A stretch of 64,000 bases of DNA. It comes from Siniperca chuatsi. Lineage: Eukaryota > Chordata > Actinopteri > Centrarchiformes > Sinipercidae. The DNA is taken from assembly GCF_020085105.1 (NCBI RefSeq), contig NC_058053.1, positions 12,892,388 through 12,956,387 of the forward strand, in the 5' to 3' direction. Both the position numbers and the translations under genes were made by a program. Under the pieces are notes generated by a model. It saw nothing but the letters and a program-made list of their open reading frames with translations, had not been told where the DNA came from and did not search any database. Numbering within the stretch: position 1 is the stretch's first letter; each line of letters opens with the position of its first letter. This document shows, one piece after another, positions 58,374-64,000 of the stretch.

Positions 58374-59435
58374 CCCACTTCTCCTCCAGTGCTCTGTACT
58401 GATTGGGCACATGTGCTATGATGAAGCATGATTAAGACCCCTCATCATCCAGTGTATGCAATTTACTCAAGTCCACCTCTTATCCGTAACAGGTGGTCCT
58501 GATGCTGACCTTCACCTGTGCCCCGTACTTACCGCATGTAAGATTCAGCACTTTCAGAAATCAGACACTTAAAGGTGTTTTGCTGTTAGATGCGCTACAG
58601 CTCAGCAGTCACTATCCACCCAGTCCAACAGACCAGCAATTTGTGTCTGACTGTACTGGCAACCAGTGATTTTGTGATAAACTATCAGTTGATAACTGTC
58701 TTGACACAAGGGTAAATATATAAAAACAAAACCTTCTCCTTCTCCAAATATTATTTCTATCTTTATCAAGGGGCCAATTTGAAGGGCAATGGCTGAGGAA
58801 AGAATCCCATGTGTTAGCAGTTTATGAAATCTTGCCTCCATGGTTACTGCAAGAACATTAGTGCTATAAAATGTCTGCATCTGAGTTACGGGTGTATGGT
58901 TTCAAGTATGGATACATTCATGTCTTGTCATACCACAAACTGGTTCTTCATTAATCCAGGTAAGTGGTTTCTTCAATCTTCCTCTGATTATAACTTAATC
59001 ACAACTATTTATCCTTTATTTCTCTTGTTTGACGTGATCACATGACCCATGCTTTAATTCTTCAAAAACTTTATTTTACTGTAGTATTATGTATGCAAGC
59101 ATGCATGCAAGTAGAATTACATTTTCTTCACATTCAAGTAATCTCTTACTGATTCATGAAATTACTTATGCTGTATATACTGGGTGGATAAGTACGCTTG
59201 GATGACTACTTCAAACGAAGCTATCTAGTGTTCCTACTGCATTTTCTCTTTACTACATTCTCAACCTTCTCAACATCAGCGGCATGTCTTGTTTAAACAA
59301 ACACGATTGCATGCACACAGAGGAAATGCTGATAGAAAGCTTGACTCAATCTTTATTGAAGTTCTTTCCATGATTCAACATCAGTTTATTATATTAGCTT
59401 TCAGTACATTCTGGTTTCGCTTCAATTCAGTTTGG
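58374..59435. other. Spacer between the two astacin genes
   Basis: About 1.06 kb, including the copy A promoter at its left and the copy B 3' UTR at its right. Minus-strand ORF 58602-58880 and plus ORF 58824-59045 have no family similarity. No third astacin copy or remnant was recognised. Confidence 0.65.
59352..59390 (-). terminator. Polyadenylation signals of astacin copy B
   Basis: Two minus-strand AATAAA hexamers (plus-strand TTTATT at 59385-59390 and 59352-59357) lie 46-85 bp downstream of the TAA stop, a normal position for a short 3' UTR. Confidence 0.5.
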
Positions 59436-60267
59436 TTAGTAATCATCCTTGCCACCTGTGGAGAGACACAGAAAGGAAACATTTGACAATGAGTGATATG
59501 TCTATTATTATTTGCCATGTACATCTGAAATAATTTCTGGGTGTTAGTTCAGAATGTTTGGTACTAACCACACTTATAAAGCTTGTTGATTTTCTGCTTG
59601 TCAATGTGGCTGAGAGTCGATGCCTGGCCCAGCTGTATGTCCTTGATGTTGCCGTCCTTAGGAATGATGGTTGGCTCCCCATCCTGAGAGTAGGCATACC
59701 TAAACATATACATATTATATGGTACATTATAATACATTAACCTCATTATAATATATTGAGTGATCTACATCAAATTATTACTTACATCCCAAAGTGCATG
59801 ATTGAGCCATAGTCATATGGCAGGTCCAGGCTGTCAGTCTTGAATTTCTCAAAGTTCCTCAACCGATCTGTTGGAAATTGGAAAAATATTTTATACTTAA
59901 TATTTGTGAGCATTCATTAAGATTTTTGTTATTTTTCTATACAGTGTAAAGCATTTTCTATCTTTGTTTTGAGCACTGGTATAGAAATACAGTTAATTAT
60001 AAATGTTCTTTAAATTTACTGTTTGTGGAAAACTCATTCCCCAATGGCGCCACCCCCCCTTCCTGCCCCTTTGAAATTACCCCTCCAAATGTTTGGCCAC
60101 ATGATGGTGACATAGTTGTCCCGGTCAAAGCGGGACTGCTCATGCACAAAGCCCAGGGCATGCATGAATTCATGGGAAATCACTCCAATCCGGAGGCAGT
60201 CAGGGCTCTGCAGAGACACGGTCTGTCTTCCACCACGCGCACCAAGGTAGGACCAACACCTGGATTA

Positions 60268-60331
<64 letters not shown>

Positions 60332-61329
60332 CATTAGAACAACTTAAAGGAGTGATTAAAAATTCTTTAAATTCTACTCATATTTCTACACAGAAAAACA
60401 TTTTGCCAAAGGAGTAACATTTTTAAAACAAAGACTACCACATTATGGGATCAAACTTTCCAAGCAAAGGCTCTCACCCAGACTTTGACTGGATGTCGAT
60501 GTAGTCTCGCTGGTGAGTCCAAGGAACAAACCGCACACAGGTACCTTTCTCTATGTTTTCCATCCCTTTCTTTATCATCTTTGTCTCCATTTCAGCTGTT
60601 CATTTGTTTAGATAGAGTGGTCAGGGAACAGACAATTTATAAATCATCAAATACAAAATTGGCAAATCAGACTGTAATGTATTGCATTTATTTACACTTG
60701 GAAAACTAAAATAACGTACAGTATTCAGGTGAGAGCCTATATGCAATATAGACGTGTCCATCCACTGACTTAGACCAGAGGCAGCTACGGGCGAAGCAGA
60801 CTTTGGAGCGCCTTCCAGAAGAAACAGCAATGTCTCCCTCTCTGAGACTGGTAGTGCCATCTATGTTTCTGGAAGCTGAGAAAGAAATAATAATAATTCT
60901 AGACAGGGCAACAGGAGCTCATTTGCTCATTTCACTTGTAAACTGCAAAAGAACTCAAGTGAATTGTGTGCAACTTACCTTGGAACTCATTAGCTTGAAT
61001 GATTTCATCCATTGCTGTCGTATCATCATGCTCTTCATGTTCTTAAAAAGAAGAGTTTTTAGTCAGTGTGTGCGTTTCTACTGCTGTCACACTTACGTTA
61101 ACATTTAGATCAAATCCAAATTGTATTTACCTTTATAGCCAATGGGGCCCCATTTTGAGCTGAACAAAAATTTCTGCAAAACAGAAGTACAAGTTGTTAG
61201 AAATTCCATTGCAGTCTGTTGTTGAATTTGTTAAAATTGCAGTCCTACTCCAATCCCATGCATATTTACCTGTGCATGTACGGCCGAGAAACAAGTGGAA
61301 ACCACGCACAAGAGGATAATCCACTCCAT
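59436..61329 (-). CDS. Six-cysteine astacin metalloprotease, copy B (hatching-enzyme family)
   Basis: Secreted zinc protease, tandem paralog of copy A. Exons: 61329-61270, 61173-61131, 61041-60979, 60875-60720, 60595-60478, 60259-60081, 59867-59786, 59699-59569, 59455-59436 (283 aa). I chose the ATG at 61329 because it gives a clean signal peptide ([20 protein letters not shown]); an upstream ATG in another frame (61364) does not. LREGD is the pro-region Asp motif. Cysteines occur in [24 protein letters not shown] and LYKC. The zinc motif [12 protein letters not shown] is at 176-187. The Met-turn reads SIMHFG, with Phe where the family has Tyr. A short ninth exon adds GGKDDY before TAA. Exons of 118, 179 and 82 nt are the same size as in copy A. 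Confidence 0.93.
60270..60328 (+). repeat. (CA)n at the exon 6 acceptor of astacin copy B
   Basis: 59-bp CA tract, TG on the transcript, ending 11 bp before exon 6 of copy B. The remaining bases ATTAATCCAG form a poor polypyrimidine tract. Confidence 0.95.
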
Positions 61330-61384
61330 CTTTGCCAGTCAGATATGCCTTCAGTGTTGCCATTTTACCTGCAAAACACCTACC

Positions 61385-61390
61385 TTTATA
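61385..61390 (-). promoter_or_regulatory. TATA box of astacin copy B
   Basis: TATAAA on the minus strand (CCTATAAAGG context), 56 bp upstream of the chosen ATG. This would give a very short 5' UTR of about 25-30 nt, supporting that start codon. Confidence 0.6.
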
Positions 61391-61408
61391 GGTGTTCCCA
61401 ATCACTGT

Positions 61409-61437
61409 CCTGAGATAATACCCATGATTATCTCAGG
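61409..61437. promoter_or_regulatory. Palindromic double-GATA site upstream of astacin copy B
   Basis: Perfect 11-bp inverted arms, CCTGAGATAAT at 61409-61419 and ATTATCTCAGG at 61427-61437, separated by 7 bp. Each arm contains AGATAA, the GATA-factor consensus, facing each other. The site is 19 bp beyond the TATA box. Binding is inferred from the motif only. Confidence 0.5.
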
Positions 61438-61806
61438 TAAATTACAGGGTTATTGTTATTTGTTTGTGAGTGAGTTTAATGCCCAAATTAGTTTGATTCT
61501 TTCATAAACAACAACTTCAACGGTAGGATACTGTGAGGTCAACACTGTGTGTAATAACAGCTTCACTGCAATGACTAGCTTTAAATTAAATGGTTTAATG
61601 TCTGGCACAGGTTTGGGGCAATTTTGGGCTTTAGGTGTCTTACGTCTTACCAGGAGTGCTGTTTTCTTTCTACTGAAGTTAAGCTCATCAACAGTTGACA
61701 TGCTATGTTGCGCTGCTAATTTCATATGATATGTAACTCTCGCAAAACTCATGTGTTAATAACATATTCAAATCCTCAATTCGTTGTGAAAAGACAAAAA
61801 TACTGT

Positions 61807-61879
61807 CGCCCGAACAGGGACTTGAACCCTGGACCCTCAGATTAAAAGTCTGATGCTCTACCGACTGAGCTATCCGGGC
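61807..61879 (-). tRNA. tRNA-Lys (anticodon TTT)
   Basis: A 73-nt cloverleaf on the minus strand. The acceptor stem starts GCCCGGA and pairs with TTCGGGC. The A box is TAGCTCAGTCGG, the anticodon loop is CTTTTAA with a CAGA/TCTG stem, and the B box is GGTTCAAGTCC. Discriminator base G. A TTTTT pol III terminator (plus 61796-61800) lies 6 nt downstream. No intron. It appears intact and functional, reading AAA lysine codons. Confidence 0.96.
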
Positions 61880-62004
61880 TCTGACATGTGAACCGGAAGT
61901 AGTTCTTATTAAGCGGCGGACAGTGAACATTCTGACACGAGTTCGACTCCCAACACGGCAGGTAAAACAAATCCTGTAAGAGGATTTAAGTAAAACAAGA
62001 TATC
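61880..62004. promoter_or_regulatory. Shared spacer between tRNA-Lys and the coiled-coil gene
   Basis: Only 125 bp separate the 5' end of the minus-strand tRNA from the ATG of the plus-strand gene, so the pol II promoter of that gene must overlap or abut the tRNA. A possible 5' UTR donor (CAG|GTAAAA) is at about 61963. No TATA box is seen. Confidence 0.45.
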
Positions 62005-64000
62005 ATGAACGCATTTTACGGCCATACATCTGTAACACAACTCCAGAATTCTACGGTAGGTTGACGTTAACTTGTAACGCTAGTTGTTACCTAAGCTAGC
62101 TAGCTAAATTTGCATGGTTTGATGTCGTTGGCTACAGCTACGTACGTTAACACTAAAGTTACAAATTATCAACGAAACTAACATTAATGTAAAGAAACTG
62201 CTATGACAGCTCGCCAACATTAGAGCGAGTGTTAGTTAGCGTTAACTCTTTAAAAAACTATGTTACGGTATGTTAACGTTGTAATCCCCCTCTCGTTAAA
62301 TTGCAGGAGCAAATCAAAGAGCTGCAGCATGCCATTCACGAAAACACTCGCAAACTGGAGGCGGTCCAGCAGAAAAGACTGCGTGCTGAGGAAGAGATAG
62401 TTCAATGGTACCGTCATTATGGTCTACGTTTGAATGACGCCGAGATCGAAAAGTGGCTGATGGTGGTTCAGCGGAATATGCTAGTTGAATTTGGTCTCCC
62501 AGGTTTAAAATGTAAAAAAAAACTGGTTTCGTCTCCACCTGTCCTCCTTGTGACGTTGTTGGTTACGTCACTTAGTGGTTATCCATAGGGGCTTCTTATT
62601 ATAAAGCCTTTCATATGTGAATTAAGGTTTAACATAACAAATTTTACTTTAGTTCATACCAACGACTGTGGCGCTTACTGTCAGTTGCCATATCAATTTT
62701 AGAGGCGTCGTTGTAAGCCAAAGTAAAATTACATTAAATTACATTATCCTTTATTACATTTTGTTGTCTTTTTCTCTTTTTTTAGTTTAACTCATTATTT
62801 TTTTCAGTATGCATACTCTTGGAGGAACCTCCAGACTTTCTTCTCTCCATCCACCCCAAGTTATCTAGTCCTATGCAGAGATTTTCATTAGCAGGGGCCA
62901 ATGAACACAGCTTACTCAGGTCTCTGAAACACTGCCATGTTTCTGGGGCCCCTAAATCACTAAATAGAAACACAGCTGAGACATTTTGGCCAATGGACAG
63001 TATCAGCATAGCATCTTTTTACTCAGTGACTGGAAGTACTTTTCATGACAACACTAAAATCAAACAAATGTTCAATGAAGCACCGTTTGAACAAAGTTAA
63101 GGAGCAGCCAGTAAGAAGAGCAGTGGCATTAGCTCAAGGCTACCACTAACAGCTATAAACAAGGGGAGGTTGTAAAAGTCAAAACTCTGCTTAGGCAGAA
63201 AGACTCTTAACGTTTTCAAAGTTATCAGTCAAAGATGAGTTCCAAGCCTTTAAGCTCAACTTGTCTTTAAGGTGATTTTTATTTGTTAATCGAGTGTGAT
63301 TCTCCAGCTCAAGTCCCCATGATAAAGGTGTATTAGACCCCTTAGTTTGAAAGGTACAATGTTTTACCCTTCAAGAAAAGGGATCCCAAATCCCATAATT
63401 TTTACACAATGAACCTGTCTTAATGTCCAGACCTGTTTTTAGCCCCACTTAAAGTTGGCCAAACAATACATTATATACTATCATATCAGGCAGTGTTGAC
63501 TTTGTTCAGTTCATACTTGTCATATGAGTCCTGTTCTCACTTGCAGTACCAGAGAAACTAAGCGGAGAGTGGATCTGATGAGTGGGAAAAGTGGAGTTGT
63601 TGATGTGTTGCAGCAACTGGGTCATATGCTGCAAGAGGAAAGGCACCTTTCTGAACAACTGAGTGGTCAAGCCTCTGCGGAGAGGTAATGTGCAGTGCTA
63701 CATGCTTAGAGAGAGAATAACCTTGCATAAACCAAATTTCACTGTATATTTATTATCTTTCAGAAATCAAAGGAACAATTTGCAGGAAAGGAGTGAGCGC
63801 GTCACAAACAAGGCAAGAAGCCTCGCTGCTGAACTTCTGGAGGTGAAACAGTGTCTGGCAGAGGCCAAGGCTCGTAATATGGCTGGTAAGGGGGGTATGG
63901 AGGGTGTCTACATACTGGTAAACTTGTATTTCTTTGTAATATGCTATCTTTCTTTGCCAACAGCACAAGCTTTGATCCATACACCGACCAGCAAATCAAA
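62005..64000 (+). CDS. Unrecognised coiled-coil protein, 5' part (six exons, cut by window edge)
   Basis: Exons inferred from phase-consistent GT/AG joins: 62005-62055, 62307-62502, 62808-62919, 63547-63684, 63764-63885, 63964 to the edge. The product starts MNAFYGHTSVTQLQNST. It continues with a helical, Lys/Glu/Gln-rich segment (EQIKELQHAIHENTRKLEAV), a Trp-containing segment (IVQWYRHYGLRLNDAEIEKW), a more hydrophobic part (LLEEPPDFLLSIHPKLSSP) and then further coiled coil (VDVLQQLGHMLQEERHLSEQ and AAELLEVKQCLAEAKARNMA). I do not recognise the family; size, coiled coil and lack of a signal peptide suggest a cytoskeletal or chromosomal structural protein, but that is a guess. The donor after exon 2 (CCAG|GTTTAA) is weak. 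The reading frame across exons 3-4 only works with the joins given. Confidence 0.72.

Noticed and set aside
61133..61405. Alternative upstream ATG (61364) for astacin copy B giving [13 protein letters not shown]
   Set aside because: That frame gives no signal peptide and does not continue into the astacin exons; the ATG at 61329 gives a clean signal sequence in the correct frame.
62819..63100. 93-codon ORF starting MEEPPDFLLS as an independent small gene
   Set aside because: Its first part is exon 3 (62808-62919) of the coiled-coil gene with matching acceptor, donor and phases; the rest is intron read-through.

Overview
The window is nuclear DNA of a ray-finned, most likely acanthopterygian (spiny-rayed) teleost. 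Genes have short, well-spliced vertebrate exons. Introns are full of (CA)n microsatellites, small inverted-repeat DNA transposons and retroelement tails of kinds common in fish. Tandem six-cysteine astacin (hatching-enzyme family) genes are also a fish feature. Nothing bacterial, viral or organellar is seen.

Layout, left to right. (1) 1-45434, minus strand: igf2bp2, an mRNA-binding protein with two RRM and four KH domains. I could place 14 coding exons whose phases all join (1665 nt, 555 codons). Only the last coding exon is missing, beyond the left edge. The 25.5 kb intron 2 (18510-44035) and the other introns hold most of the repeats. (2) 45435-49571: intergenic, with a TTAA-flanked miniature transposon. 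(3) 49572-54670, minus: tra2b, the SR-like splicing activator, complete in eight coding exons (280 aa). A GAA-rich stop-containing poison exon lies in intron 1. The igf2bp2-tra2b order and orientation match human 3q27, and the residues match IGF2BP2/TRA2B rather than the IGF2BP3/TRA2A paralogous pair. (4) 56681-58281 and 59436-61329, minus: two tandem secreted astacin metalloproteases (282 and 283 aa) with nearly identical exon structure and TATA-type promoters. (5) 61807-61879, minus: tRNA-Lys(TTT). (6) 62005 to the right edge, plus: the first six exons of a coiled-coil protein that I do not recognise, starting 125 bp from the 5' end of the tRNA.

The two RNA-binding genes act in post-transcriptional control: IGF2BP2 in mRNA stability, localisation and translation, TRA2B in exon inclusion. 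The astacins are a separate, secreted, probably tissue-specific pair. I found no clearly new biological system. The points most worth checking are the tra2b poison exon with several competing 5' splice sites, a long-armed hairpin transposon ending 10 bp from an igf2bp2 5' splice site, UG-repeat tracts beside several splice sites, replacement of the zinc-binding Met-turn tyrosine by phenylalanine in one astacin, and a palindromic double-GATA site in that gene's promoter.
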